Of a stretch of 64,000 bases of DNA, positions 21,865 to 34,260 are shown piece by piece (positions within the stretch are counted from its first letter, which is position 1; each line of letters opens with the position of its first letter). The notes under the pieces were generated by a model. That model made no database searches. It was given only the letters and a program-made list of their open reading frames with translations, and had not been told where the DNA came from. A program made the translations under genes and the position numbers. Source of the DNA: Cyclaneusma minus (taxonomy: Eukaryota > Ascomycota > Leotiomycetes > Marthamycetales > Marthamycetaceae); assembly GCA_037179335.1 (NCBI GenBank), contig JAKZHN010000032.1:124001-188000 (forward strand), read 5' to 3'.

Positions 21865-23692
21865 TCATCGTGCGTTCGTGTCCACTGGGGAAGCCGGCAC
21901 TTTTTTATCTTCCGCCTCTTCTCTTGGTCCGGGCACCCTAGCCTCCCGGCCATCAGGTCCCATACTCTGAAGGACCCTCGGTTCCTTTGCGTCTTGGCCT
22001 CTGATTTCCGACAGGATCTCGCTGCCAAAGCCTCTTGATTGTCCAAATCCTTCTTCAATTCTCTGGACCAGCATGTCTAACTTCGCTTCAACGCGCCCCT
22101 GCGTCATCTGGCATTGGTTCACTCGATGCTCCATCTCCCTCCATCTCTCCTCTTCTCTCTTGTCCCTTTCGACATCCCGGGGGGTGCCGTTTGTCCCGTT
22201 GACATTAATTCCATTACCACCGCGGGGTCCGCCCTCTCTTTCTCGCCTATCCATCTCCCACCTGAGGTTTCCAACGATTTCTCGACCTGTGTCTCTGAAG
22301 CTTTCCAGGCTTCTTTGAACAATGATGTTTGCACTCACTGTACTTATGTGCTGTGCTGCATCTCTAAGATGACTGGCCAGACCTTGTATGAGCTCATGTT
22401 TTAATTCGTGCTTGAGGGCCCCCATAGACGAAGCTACAATTTCCGAAATATCCGATCGAGAGAGTACGGACGGTTCGTCGTAGCGTAAACGGACGAGCAA
22501 CTCATCTTTACGAGGAGTGTTGGCACGACGACCTCTTTTGCTAGGAGGGTGATTGGAGGTGGTTGTGTCGAGTATGATCTCGTTCGGTGTGGCATCGAAA
22601 TACTGAGCACGCTCATTGTTTTGGCTGGGAGAAGCTGTAGCAGGGGTCGGAGTATGGCTGTTTATAAAGCCGTTTACGTAACTGTGGCCGCGGCCATTCA
22701 ATGTTGGTCGTGGCTGTTCTTTTGACGGCGTAGCTTCCACGCCTGCAGTAGCCGCGCGCTTCCTCTTAGTCCCCTGTGTTTCGCTGGCAGGCCGGTCGCT
22801 CCCGTTTGTTCCATTGACATGTCCATTTACGTGCCCATTCGCGGTACCATTGGGTAGGTTACCCTGCACACTTCCAGGCGTCGGCGTCAGACTCACCGGA
22901 TTTGACGTTTCACGGTGGACGGAGCCGGGACCTGCTGAAGCCGTCTTTTCGCGGGCGCGTGTAGCATCGATTTCTTCGGAGAAGGCAAGCCAGGAATCAA
23001 GTTCGGCGGTATAGGCGAACGTCTCAACGGGCTTGGTGGGATCGAGGCGCGAGGCTTCGAGAGCAGATCTGCGCGCGGAGGCAAGGCGTTTGATGGTAGC
23101 ATTGGGGGTCCCCAGGTCAGTACCTGTGAGGGTCGGGAAACATCAGTGAAAAGTCTCTCGGCAAGATACAATTTTGCAAACAGCGGACACGAAAGCAAGG
23201 GCCAATTGCGTTCAATAGGCCCAACACTTGTAACTGACCAATCGACGAGGCAGATGGATAGTGAGCCATACCCGTTTCATCGTGCAGCAGCTTCCTGATC
23301 TTCCCCCAGAACTCGGTCAGGGTCGAATTTTGATATTCCTCGCGGTGGGCGTTGCAATGGCGCAGCATGATCAGCTTATCGTCGTCGCTTGCGAAGTTCC
23401 GGGGCTTTCGCGCGCCTAGGTTGACATCGAAGGGCTGCGGCGTGGTCGGCACGCTCCCTGCTTGAGGGAGCTGGCGCGCCATGGACGACGAGCCCGCGTT
23501 CTGCGGCTGCTCAAAGGGCGTTCGCGATTCTCGCGACGTTACGGGCGCTGGTAGTGGGGCCGGCGCGCCTGGAGCAGCAGGAGGCTGGGCGGGATTCGAG
23601 GGTGTCTGCCATTGGAGCGGCGGCGGAGTGTTCTTGTACTGCTTGGGCGAAGGCATCGAGGCCCTGGGGAGTGGAGGAGAATGGTCAGCCAT
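21865..23692 (-). CDS. Putative Myb/SANT-like DNA-binding protein
   Basis: Two exons on the minus strand, 23692-23272 and 23123-21865, with a 148-base intron (GTATGG donor, CTCACAG acceptor); 559 aa. The join reads LLHDETGTDLGTPNATIKRL. Residues 1-95 are proline-rich and disordered. Residues 95-215 form the likely domain: ARKPRNFASDDDKLIMLRHC, then EFWGKIRKLL and TIKRLASARR, a spacing of acidic residues and aromatic positions like Myb/SANT or trihelix domains. Then come Asn/Gly/Thr-rich linkers, a basic cluster (SKRGRRANTPRKDE) that could be a nuclear signal, and a helical region at about 345-480 (IVASSMGALKHELKHEL, then charged heptad-like text) that may form a coiled coil. Role as a nuclear regulator is inference; the domain call rests on pattern only. 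Confidence 0.72.
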
Positions 23693-24307
23693 GGGGGCAT
23701 AGTTGGGGGTGGGTGAGGCGCGGATAGGGAGAATAAAGTTGGTGCGCTAAATTTGTACAGAGCGCATTTCATACCCCTGCCCTCGCCGCTGTCGGCCATT
23801 GGCCCAGCCGGCCATCGCGAGAAGCTGATATTCGGAAATAAGGCTTCAATGTTGTAAATTTGGCCTATTACCGTATCTTTCAGACTGAGTCTGGTCCGTC
23901 GGGCTCCTCGCTGTTGATATACCCCCAGGGACTGACTCCAGTCCCTTCAAGTTTCTTGTCCCTGCCGGCTGTTTGTCGAACAAACATTACCTCCTCTGCT
24001 ATGCATTATCGGCACGCAACTCAACCTCTCTGTTCGACCAAGCGACCGATAGGAATCTATTTGTAAGGCAGTGGCCAGGAAAGTGGGAAAAACGGGGTGT
24101 ACATGTAGTCATTACCTAGGTAGTGAACCATCAATTCTGTCCTTCGGGACCTGGCTTGGTGGATAGACCTTCTACACTACGAGGCACGGCCCACGATTAA
24201 TGTCGAAACCAAAATAACTTGCCATTCCCCAATAAAAATACCCGGTTCGCAAATCTGTCGTGAGAAGATATCCTAACGCCAGAAAGGAGGCCAAAACAAA
24301 ACTTTAT
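23693..24307. other. Intergenic, between the SANT-like gene and tRNA-Ser
   Basis: No protein gene is supported. It holds the promoter of the SANT-like gene at its left end. At its right end is the 3' trailer of the tRNA, where the minus strand reads TTTTGTTTT shortly after the tRNA end, suitable for RNA polymerase III termination. Confidence 0.6.
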
Positions 24308-24389
24308 CGACAGAACAGAGATTCGAACTCTGGCACGCGAACGTATGTGATTTCGAGTCACACTCCTTAGACCTCTCGGACATTCTGCC
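24308..24389 (-). tRNA. tRNA-Ser (anticodon CGA)
   Basis: An 82-base cloverleaf on the minus strand. The acceptor arms GGCAGAA and TTCTGTC pair with one G-U. The anticodon arm TGTGA-CTCGAAA-TCACA gives anticodon CGA, which reads the Ser codon UCG. The long variable arm expected of tRNA-Ser is present (ACG pairing with CGT). The T arm is CAGAG-TTCGAAT-CTCTG. There is no intron in the anticodon loop. The A box (TGTCCGAGAGGTC) and B box (AGTTCGAATCT) are intact, so it may well be functional. It stands within 160 bases of a truncated, oppositely oriented copy. Confidence 0.92.
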
Positions 24390-24546
24390 ATTTTAATTAA
24401 TTGGGACTTTTTATTCACATTTCGCAATATGTATGCGGCCGTTATTAGGAATTCTCACCGGTCGGGCCATCCCGATACAGTTGGGGAGGAGTATGGGGCT
24501 TTAAATATATTATTAAAATTAACAGAATCTCTTAATAAATTAAAAT

Positions 24547-24608
24547 GGCAGAATCTCCGAGTGGTCTAAGGAGTTGTGACTCGAAATCACATACGTTCGC
24601 GTGCCAGA
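24547..24608 (+). pseudogene. 3'-truncated tRNA-Ser(CGA) copy
   Basis: The first 62 bases repeat the neighbouring tRNA-Ser almost exactly: acceptor 5' strand, D arm, anticodon CGA, variable arm, through GTGCCAGA. They differ at two bases and by one inserted T in the anticodon stem side. The homology stops inside the T arm, where the sequence turns into CCCACCCC and a hairpin. The B box and 3' acceptor strand are missing, so no functional tRNA can form. It marks the exact left border of the AT-rich block, divergently oriented to the intact gene. Confidence 0.88.
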
Positions 24609-24628
24609 CCCACCCCCCAAGGGGTGGG
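24609..24628. other. Perfect hairpin at the tRNA break point
   Basis: CCCACCCC, loop CCAA, GGGGTGGG: an eight-base GC-rich stem that starts at the very base where the tRNA-Ser homology ends. It may be linked to the rearrangement or insertion that cut the tRNA copy. Confidence 0.8.
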
Positions 24629-24649
24629 CTGGGTTAAAACCGGCCACCG

Positions 24650-24723
24650 TGATATATATATGCAATCGCTAAATCGCATCTGCGGATATGAAATCGCATA
24701 TAGACTAAACCTATTCAGTAATA
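24650..24723 (+). repeat. Inverted border module, left copy
   Basis: Contains GCAATCGCTAAATCGCATCT, then GAAATCGCATA and CCTATTCAG. The reverse complement of 43668-43740 carries the same order (GGAATCGCTAAATCGAATCT, GAAATCGCATA, CCTATTCAG) at roughly 80 percent identity by eye. The two copies bracket AT-rich block 1 in inverted orientation. Confidence 0.8.
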
Positions 24724-24726
24724 AAA

Positions 24727-24825
24727 TTCCCAATTACTTTGGATACTCCCAATTACTTTGGATACTCCCAATCATTTTAAATACCCTTAATTATTTTAAA
24801 TGCTTTTAATTACTTGGAATATATA
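24727..24825 (+). repeat. 19-bp minisatellite, array 2
   Basis: Five or so units. The first two are nearly perfect (CAATTACTTTGGATACTCC). Later ones lose C to T (CATTTTAAATACCC, TTATTTTAAATGC), which fits RIP-type decay towards the block. Confidence 0.88.
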
Positions 24826-25465
24826 ATTTAAATCGTTATATACGGGGAAAAAGAAAATGGTAATTAAAGATTAGTATATTATAGGATATAGCTAGCAAAG
24901 CTGGCTATTTTAGCGCTAAAAAGGTTTTTAAGCAAAACCTATATAATTGGCGATATATAATTGCTATTTCGAATAACGGCTTTCAAATTAAAATAGCTAA
25001 TTTAACCGGCTAAAGCTATATAATTAATAAAATAAAATTATATAGGATAAGAAAAAGGAAGATTAAAAGCTATAGCTAATTGCAATTTTTGCTTTAAAAT
25101 TTTAAAGCTTTTAAAATTAGCATTGCAAAGATTTTTTATAATTTAATAAAATTACGGCTTTATATTGCTAGCTATATTAATTGAATGGATTTTTGGCTAA
25201 TAGCCAATTTTATTAAATTACGTAATATAAATTAGCTGCTTTTCATGTTATATATTAATATTATATATAATTTAAATTATTATATATAGGAGAAAAACAT
25301 AGTAATTAAAAATTAATATATTATAAAATAATTAATAAAACTGGCTATTTTAGCGCTGAAAAGGCTTTGAAGCAAAATTTATATAATTGGCGGAATATAA
25401 TTGCTATTATAAATAGCGGTTTTTAAATTAAAATAGCTAATTTAATTGGCCAAATTTAAATACAA
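24822..25465. repeat. About 440-bp unit, one full and one partial tandem copy
   Basis: Copy 1 is 24822-25266. A second copy starts at 25262 and follows for about 200 bases, with the same landmarks 440 bases later (CTGGCTATTTTAGCGCT at 24901 and 25343, TATATAATTGGCG, AAAATAGCTAATTTAA). The 3' half of the unit (25061-25266) is found again, far better preserved, at 43183-43390 beyond the transposons. Confidence 0.75.
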
Positions 25466-26017
25466 TATTAAAAGCTATATTTAAAAAAAGAAAAAAGTAA
25501 TTGGCAAAAATATTTTTTTTATTTTTTTTATTTGAAAAAATAAAAAGCGATTTATAAAAAAATAAAGGCTTAATTAAAATTTAAAATTTAAAATATATTT
25601 GCAATAATGCTTTATTATATTAAAGCTTTAATAATTTGTATATTAAATTTTAAACTTTGGTATTTTTATATTAATTGCGCAAAAGGCGGCTTTTTTATAA
25701 ATATTATAGCCGGTGATTTTCTTTAATTAAAAATGCCAAGAAATCAAAAGCGGCTTTTAATTATAAAAATATAGCGGTTACGATTATAAATTTTAATTAA
25801 ATAATAGAAAAATCGTGTATAAAAAAGCTAGAAATTAAATAAAAAAATAACGTAAAAAACGGCAATCGGATATATTTTCTGGTATTAATTACTATAAAAA
25901 TTATATTAATTTTTCAGTGTTTTTTATTAGCCTTGCTATTAAAAAGGTTAAAAATATTATATTTATTATTATTGAAAAATATTATATATTAGCGCTGTAT
26001 TTTTTTTAAAAAAAATC

Positions 26018-26225
26018 TATTAAAATAAAATAATATCCGCTTTTTAATGCTTTAAGCAGGTAGCGATGGTCCGTGCACCGTAGCCAGCGCTAGCGCCGAG
26101 AGAGTTTAAATAATTTTATACTAAAAAAATAAGTTTTTTTTCTTTTTTTATTGCAATTAATACAACTATTTCCTGCCTTTGCTTAAATTTATAAATAATA
26201 CCTATTTAAATTTTAATAAATTATA
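26018..26225 (+). repeat. 5' LTR of the copia element
   Basis: Shares with the 3' copy the landmarks TCCGCTTTTTAAT, GCTAGCGCCGAGAGAGT, CTATTTCCTGCCTTTGCTTA and AAATAAT. The ends are approximate because decay blurs them, and I see no clear target-site duplication. Confidence 0.85.
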
Positions 26226-29200
26226 AATTCGGCTTTGCCGACTTAATAATTGGCTTATAATTATTTCGCTATTGCTTTTTTAGATTTAAACCCAAAACGC
26301 TTTTTTATACACTTGCGTGCGCAATAGCCCTACGCCGTAAAATTTAAAAAAATTTATTTTTTAATCCATATTAAAATAATTTCTCAAGCAATTAAAAAGC
26401 CTTATGTTTTTAAATTTATTTATTTAAAAAAGATTTTTTTTAATTGCTAATTTGCAATAAATAAAACGATTTATTTGATTTTAATTTAAAGCAGTTTCTC
26501 GCAAATTGCGAAAAATATAAATCCTATAAAAATAAAAATCTTTAATTAATTTCTAATAATTAATTATAATTGAAAAATATAATAGCGCTGCTAAATAGCG
26601 CATTCCAATTTTTAATTTTAATAATTATTTGAATTGATTTTTTTAAATGAAAATTAAGCTTTTTAAAAAGCGAGTCTATTATATTATTTAAAATTTAATG
26701 GAAATTTATATTTTAATTAATCAATTAATTAATTTTAAATTTTTAAAAATTACAATTGCTATATTTGCATTTGCTACAGCTATTGCAATTGCTATATTTA
26801 TTGCAATTGCTATATTTATTGCAATTTTAATAACTATGCTATTAAATAGCAATTCATTTATAATTAATATTAATAAATTAGTAATTATTATTATTAAATT
26901 AATAATTAATAATATTATCTATAAGCTTAGTAAAAAAAACATAATAAATATATTAAAAACTCGGCTATTGCAATTCGGTTTTTTAAAAACAATTAAGAGA
27001 TTTTTAAAAAAAAATTCGATTATTTATATATTTTGAAATTATTTTAAATTAAAATACAAAAAAATCCATAAATTAATTGCTAATATTTATATAATTAAAA
27101 TTTATATTTTTTATAAGCAATTTAATTATAATAAAAATTTAAAGTATTTTGAAAATATATTAAAGGAAATTAATTGCAATTAATAGCTTTTATAAAAATA
27201 TATATAGCAATAAATAACTTTTTGAGATTTTTTATAAAATTTGCTAAATTGTAAATTCAAAGTATTTTGCAATTATTATAATATTTTAAAATTTAATTTT
27301 TGCTTTAATTAATATTAAACTTTAGCATTTGTATAAAGCAAAATAGCAATTTATATTAAAAACTAAATATAATATAATTATATAAAATAATTAAAATAAT
27401 TAAATTAATATTTGTAGAAACAATTAGCGCAGCTAAAATAAATAATGCAATTATTTAAATCAATGCAATTTATTATATATTTGCTAATATGCAAAATTAA
27501 TTTTTAATAAAAATCGCAATAATTTTAATTGCGATTTGTACGATTTAGTTCTGCATTGTATTTATTAATGCCTTTTTTTGGCAAAATTTGTATTTTTATT
27601 AAAGTTATTTAATATAAAAATTAGAAAAAGCGCAATAATAATAATAATTAAAATAATTAAAAAAAACTTCAAATCAAAAACAATCCGTTTTATAATTTAG
27701 CGCGAGAATTAAAAAATCGTTTTAAAAAAATCCAAAATTTATTATTTAAAGGCTATAGGCTTTATTGCTAATAAAAAAGAAAAACATATTAAGAAAAATT
27801 TAATTAACAAATTTGAATTTTTTTTAAGGAATTAATTAATAAAATTGCTTTTTTTATTGGGCATTAAATATAGCTGCTTTTAGCTATATATTTAATTAAC
27901 TTAATATATTTAAATAAATTAATTGATTATTAAAATATATATTGGTTAAAATTGAAAAAGAAATTATTTGGATTATTTATTGCAATATTGAATTATTAGT
28001 ATATAAAAATGAATTTTTAATAATATTGCAAAAAAAAAATTGCAATTTGGCTGCAATTTAATTCTTTAAAAAAAGCTATATAATATTAATTTTAAAGGTT
28101 ATTTTAATAACTTTAAAATATAATTTAAAAATAAAAATAGTTAAATTATAATTAAAGCGAATATATATAAAGAATTGTATATTATAATATATATAAATGC
28201 TGGAAAAATTAAAATAATATATATTGCAAAAATAAATGGAAATATGAAAGAAAATATTATAGTAATTGGCTAAAAAAAAGCTTAGTTTAAAATTATTAAA
28301 TCCGATTAATTAAAGTTTTTATAATTTACTAAAAATAAATAATATATTTGGAAGCTATAATATAAAAGAATATATTATATAAAATTCAAAAAAATTGACA
28401 ATTTTTATAAAATAATAATATTAAATAAGCCAATTAAAATTTCGATTATTTAAAAAAGCTGCGATTATTATACTGTTGGAAAAATAAGGAATTGGATTTT
28501 TGAAAAGCTTAATCCGTATAAAAAGGAAAAACTCGAATTTATTTATTTTAATATCACCGGAAGTTTTAATTAATTTTTTTATATAAATAAATGGCTATTT
28601 TAAATTATTGATTTTTATTTAAAAAAAAATTGATTTATTTTTTGCAAAATAAAGGCTAAAGCCAATAAAAAGCTAAAAATATAAATTAGGAAAAACACAA
28701 TATAAATTAATTGCAAAGTTAGAATTTGCAAAAGTGATAATATTTCTGAATTGCTTAAAATTATTAAAAAAATAAAAAAATATTAAAAATATAGAATATT
28801 AGTTTATAACAATTATATTTTTATATTAAAACGGGCCAATTAAATGCAATATTTAAATTATTTAAACAAATATTAAATTAGTTTTTTTAATGCTTAACTG
28901 CCAATTGGATTTTGGGATAAAATTGTTAAATATAATATTTATATTTGAAATTATAATAAAAAAGGATTAATAATTAATGGATATTTAATAAATTTTAATA
29001 AATTTTATTTTCAAGTAATTTTTGAAATTAATTATATTTGGGTATTTAGCGTTAAATGCTATATATTTTTTTGAATTGGAAAATGCTATTTTAAAATTAG
29101 CAATATAATAAATTAATAAATATTGAAAAAATCGGGGTTTTTATAGAATATATAAAAATTCTTATTAAATAATAGAAGTTTTATTTTTTAAAATTAGAAA

Positions 29201-31681
29201 AAAATATTTATATTAGCTAGTATAAGGTTTTTAAAAATACCCCTAATGGTACTATTAAATTAAAAATTTAATTATCTGCAGGATATAAAAGCTTGGCTAG
29301 AAAAAATAAACCAAATTGCAAATAATTGGGTAAATTGTCAAAAAATATATTGCTAGAATAAAATTTAAAAACGTTTGAAAAAGCCGCTAAAATAGTATTT
29401 TTAAATTGAAAATTAAATAATATTTAAAATGAGCCAATTATTTTTGCAATATTTAAGCCGCAAAATAAGAAATTTATTAATAATTTAAAAAATAATTTAA
29501 ATATATTATTTTAGGTATTTGATTTCAAAAATAAATATTAGCCGAAATTTAAGCTATTTCAAATATTTAAATTATAATTAATAATTAATAATATTTTAAA
29601 ATTTAAAATTATTGCTTTGATTTTAAATTCAAATAAAATAGCAAATTTAGTAAAAATAGTTAAGAAAAAGAATTTAACCGGCAAGGCTTCAAAATTTAAT
29701 AAAAAAGTAAAGCGTTTTTATATTAAAAAAAGATTTTTAAAAATTGAAATTTAAATTTCGCAATTTTTTTTTTCTGATTATATTAAATATAATAATAATA
29801 ATAGCATGCCAACTTTGCCAAATCAAAAAATAATAAATGCTTTAGCTATTTTTATTAGTTAATTAGTAATTTTAGCAAGCCAAAATTTAAAATTAGCAAT
29901 TATATTAAATTAGCGTTGTTTTTGAAGGAAATATTTTAGCAAAAGGCGCTAGAAAAAAAAATTGCTAAAGCTGAAAAGTAAAAAACAAAGCTTGCAAAAA
30001 TTATATATACAATGCTAATATAAATAAATTATAATAATAAGGATTTTAATAAATTAATTATTAATATTATAAAAAAATCATATTTAGTAATTAAAATATA
30101 TAGGCTTTATATTTTATAAATATATAATAAAGTTATTAATAATTTCGGATATTTTAGCAAATGGAAAAAAGCTATATTTTTTTTAAAAAAAATAGCATTT
30201 GGAAAAATATAATTTAATTTGGAGGCATTAATTTGGTATTTTCAAAATGGGTTTATATAATTAAAATAAATCCAGACAAGATAATTAAACGCTTTAATGC
30301 TAGGCTAATAATCAAAGGATTCTTTTAAAAATATAAAAAGGATTATATTAAAATATCTTGCCCCGATTATATATATGGAATTTTTGTGCCTATTTTTATT
30401 AATTATAATATAAAACGATTTTGGATATTTTTATTTTAATATTAAAAATATATTTATAAAAGTTAAAAATTAATTTAATATTTTTATAAAGGCTTTTAAA
30501 AAAGTGAAATTAAAAGAAAAAGTATTTTAATTTATAAAAAATTTATATAAATTTAAATAAATTGCACAAGATTGGAATATTTTTATAAAAAAGAATTGCA
30601 AAAATAGGGGTTTATATAAAGCAAAGCCAATTTATATTTTTATATTTATTTTAAAAAATAAAAAATAAAAATAATTTATATTACTAATATTGCTGCAATT
30701 GCAAAAAAAAATGGTTTTATAAAAAGCTTAATATACGTTTTTTTGCCAAAAGTTTGGAGAAAATTATTAAAATTTTAAATATAAAAGTAATAAAAACCCA
30801 AAAGAATAAAATGCTATAATTGGATTAAAAGCAATATACTTGTATTATTTTCAATCGATTTGGCATTTATAAAATAAAAAAAACTTTTATTTTAAACTAT
30901 ATTAATTTGCATTCTATATTTGAAATAAATAAAATAACAAATATTTGGAAATACCAGCGCGTAATTGGAAATTTTATATTTGCTATAATTTTAATTAAAT
31001 TGGATATGGTTTTTGTTTTTAATAGGCTAGCGCAATATATACTAAATTTAATTATATATTATAATTATGCTTTAAAAAATTCAATATAATATTTTAATTT
31101 AATAATTAATTATAAAATTTATTACGGTCTAGAAAAAGATTTTTTTATAATAATTTATTTAAATGCAAATTAGGCCAATAATAAAACAGACCAAATAAGT
31201 GTTTTTGAAAATATTATTATATTTTATAATGAATTATTATTATAGTTTAGCAAAAAATAATAATTGGTAATTATTTTAATTTATAAAGCAAAATATATAA
31301 AATTAGCAATCTATATTAAGCAAAGCTAATAAATTAATCAAGTCTTTAAAAATATAAATTATTTTTAATATATTGAAAAAAATCCAAAATATATTAAAAT
31401 ATTATAAAACAATTAGGGTGCAATTGCTTTAATTAAAAATCATTAATTGCATAAAAAATCAAAATATATTAATGTTAGCTATTATTATATTTAAAATTTG
31501 GAGAAAATAAAAAAAGTAAATATTGATTTTATTTTTACGAATAGTATAATTGCTAATGGAATAATTAAGCCGCTATTAAAAGTTAAATTCAAGAAATTTA
31601 TAGAAATAATGGGTATAATAAAATAAAGGAATTAGGCTTTTAGGATTTTATAAAAAATTAAAAACATACTTTAAAAAAGAG

Positions 31682-31884
31682 TATTAAAACAAGATAATGT
31701 CCGCTTTTTAATACTTTAGGCAGCTAGCGGTAATTTATATATTATAGCAAACGCTAGCGCCGAGAGAGTCTAAATAGCTTTATATTAAAGGAGTAAGCTT
31801 TTTGTTTTTTGCAATTAATATAGCTATTTCCTGCCTTTGCTTAAACCTATAAATAATGCCTATTTAGGTTTTAATAATTTCTAT
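31682..31884 (+). repeat. 3' LTR of the copia element
   Basis: Direct repeat of 26018-26225. It starts TATTAAAACAAGATAATG and is slightly less decayed than the 5' copy. It follows the RNase H end of the element directly. Confidence 0.85.
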
Positions 31885-34014
31885 TACTTTTTAATATAAA
31901 ATTGTTTTTTAATTATTAGCTTATTAACTTTAAACATTTTTATTTATTCGATTTTTAATATATTATTAAATATAAATTTATTAAATTAAAAGAATTAAAG
32001 CTAGGCTAGGAAATTGGCTAATATAAATACTGGTGCGGGATTGATTATTTTTTATAATATATTAAATTCCAAGTTAAAAGCTTTGTTTTTTTTAAATTAT
32101 TTTATAAATAATATATTTTTTATATAGCGAATTTAATTAAGGAAAAAGAACGCTGAATTATTTTATAGGCAAATAATATAAATCTATTTGATTATAAAAA
32201 TAGTAATTCCAAAAGAATTAGGATTTAATGGTTTATATTTTTATTTGGAGCTATTAATTTTATAAAAATAATTTTATTTTATTAATAATATAAAAATAGC
32301 TAAATAAGCTTTAAAGCCTTTTATTATATAAAAGCGTTTTTAAAAGCGCTAATAGCTTTAATATTTTTTAAAAATATCAATAGCTAAGCCGTGAAAAAGG
32401 ATATAATAAATATAAAAGCTTGAAGGAATAATATTTTATTATTATTTTAATGGTTATTAATAATTATATAGGTTTATTAAGAAATGTATTGATTAATAAT
32501 AATTATATAATTAAATTTTAATAAAGCGTTTATTAGGCTATTAAAAAAGCTAGCTAGGTATATAGGTTTTAATTTAATATTTAAAAAACTTATTAAAATT
32601 AGCAATTCGCGGAATATTAAATGCTGGTTGGCGTTTTTTAAAATATGCTTTAATAAATTATATTATGCTATAAAATTATTTATATAAATAATAATAATGG
32701 TTTTTATTTGGAAACGTATAAAACCTCCTTATATAACCACGCGCCACGTGCCCCGGGCATATACCACGCGCCCGCGCCCCGAGCCTTTAGCGCTAATTAT
32801 TCGCGCTAGTGCCCCAAATATTAATTAGCCAAAATGCTTAATACTCTGGCTGATTTGGAGCTCCGCTTTTTTTTAAAAATTAATCCCAATTAAATACTTA
32901 CCAATAACTTTTTGTATACGCATATAATTTACCCCCTTTAATTTATTTAATATTAATTAATATTCTTATAATTAAAAAAACATAGACCGGCAAGGGTTAT
33001 TTAAAAAAAACAATAGCTTAATATAAAAACTTAATTTAAAGCTATTTTAAATTAAAGGCCTTTTTTTAATTAAAACTGCGTTATTTAAAACAAAATCAAA
33101 TCGCCCCGTAATGCTAAAACTTCCGCGCAAGGCTTATATAAGTAAAATTATTGCAAATTTTTTAAAGCTTCAAAAAGCAGCTAAAAATTCATTATCTTTT
33201 TTATTAGCAATTGATATTTTTAAAAATCTTAATTAAATTAGCGCAATTGCGCTTTTTGGAAATCTATAGCTATTATACAAATCCGCTTTTATCGTTATTT
33301 TTCCGCGCAAAGCCGTTATCCTTTTCGCTTTTAAAATTATTTTTTCCAAATCCGCTTTTTGCTATTTAAAATCCAAAACAAATAACGCGCTATTTAAATT
33401 TAAAATACCCAAATTTATAATATATAAATTTGCAATTCCCAGAATTTAAATTTGCAATTGCGCTAATATTATATAGCCAGCCATTATTATTAGCAATTCC
33501 TTGGATATTTTTAGCATATTTTATTTTAAAATTATAACTCCGGCCAATAAAATAAAAAACATTTTTTTAATTTAATGAAAAATCCTTTTTCTATTAAATT
33601 TTTAAATATAATTTCCAGCGCATATAAATATTTATATAGCAATTATATTTATAAAAAATTCAAATTTGAAAATTCTAGTATTTGGATGAAAAAATTATTA
33701 ATATTTATATTTTTAATTTATTAATCAATTGTTAAGCCAATATAAATTAAAAGTTTAGCTTATAAATAAAATTCAAAAACAATTTTAAAAAATAGAGCAA
33801 AAAACAATAAAAAGCAAATTTAAAAAATATTAAAGCAAATTTAAAAAAACACTTTAAATTTAATAATATATATATCCAGATATTTAAACCCATTATTAAT
33901 GCTTTTACTAATATTATTGAAAAACCAATATATTATAAATAAACAATTGCAAAATTTTAGGCAAAAAAAAGCCAATTAAGCATTCCAATTTAAAAAAAAC
34001 CAATTAAAACTATA
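31885..34014. other. Unassigned AT-rich sequence between two retrotransposons
   Basis: No element could be named. A GC island at about 32730-32870 (ACGCGCCACGTGCCCCGGGC, then CGCGCCCGCGCCCCGAG) survives inside otherwise mutated sequence. It may be an end of another transposon or sequence that RIP did not reach. Confidence 0.5.
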
Positions 34015-34260
34015 AACTTTACTAAATTACTATTTTATTATAATGGTTAAAAATAAATTGGCAAATAGGGGTGCGTTATATATATTCCTTAATTATAAAA
34101 AATAGCCGCTGCCCCTTTTAAATAAGAATGGCAACGCCTAAATATAGTGCGCTAAAAGCCTTGCTTAGTTTTTTTAATAAATAGCGTTTGTCCCTTATAT
34201 ACCTTTAGCGTACGTATTTTATAAAGTGCCTGCAAGGCGCCCTTTTTAGCCCCGTATAAT
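34015..34260 (-). repeat. 3' LTR of the gypsy element
   Basis: Direct repeat of 40325-40587. Shared landmarks are AAAAGCCTTGCTTAG, TTTAGC(G/A)TACGTATTTTATA and GCAAGGCGCCC. It contains a short deletion near 34040 relative to the other copy. The ends are approximate. Confidence 0.8.

Larger units (their letters stand above)
26018..31884 (+). mobile_element. Ty1/copia LTR retrotransposon, RIP-inactivated
   Basis: Direct LTRs of about 205 bases (26018-26225 and 31682-31884) flank 5.5 kb of degenerate coding sequence on the plus strand. At 30245-30370 the frame reads KWVYIIKINPDK then FNARLIIKGF, the copia reverse transcriptase WVFK-KARLVARGF region, followed by a stop where the family has Gln. 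At 30940-31050 the frame has YQRVIGN, LIKLDMVFVFNRLAQYI, matching the copia segment leading into RNase H. RNase H text (FSKK flanked by stops, KAKYIKLAIYIKQA) follows at 31230-31320, and a final KKFIEIMGI just before the 3' LTR. No frame is intact, so it cannot move by itself. Short 18-base repeats (GCAATTGCTATATTTATT) at 26752-26825 lie in the gag part and produce a false hydrophobic frame. Confidence 0.9.

Noticed and set aside
26698..27036. 112-residue hydrophobic frame resembling a membrane protein
   Set aside because: Made of an 18-base tandem repeat and AT-rich codons inside the gag part of the copia element.
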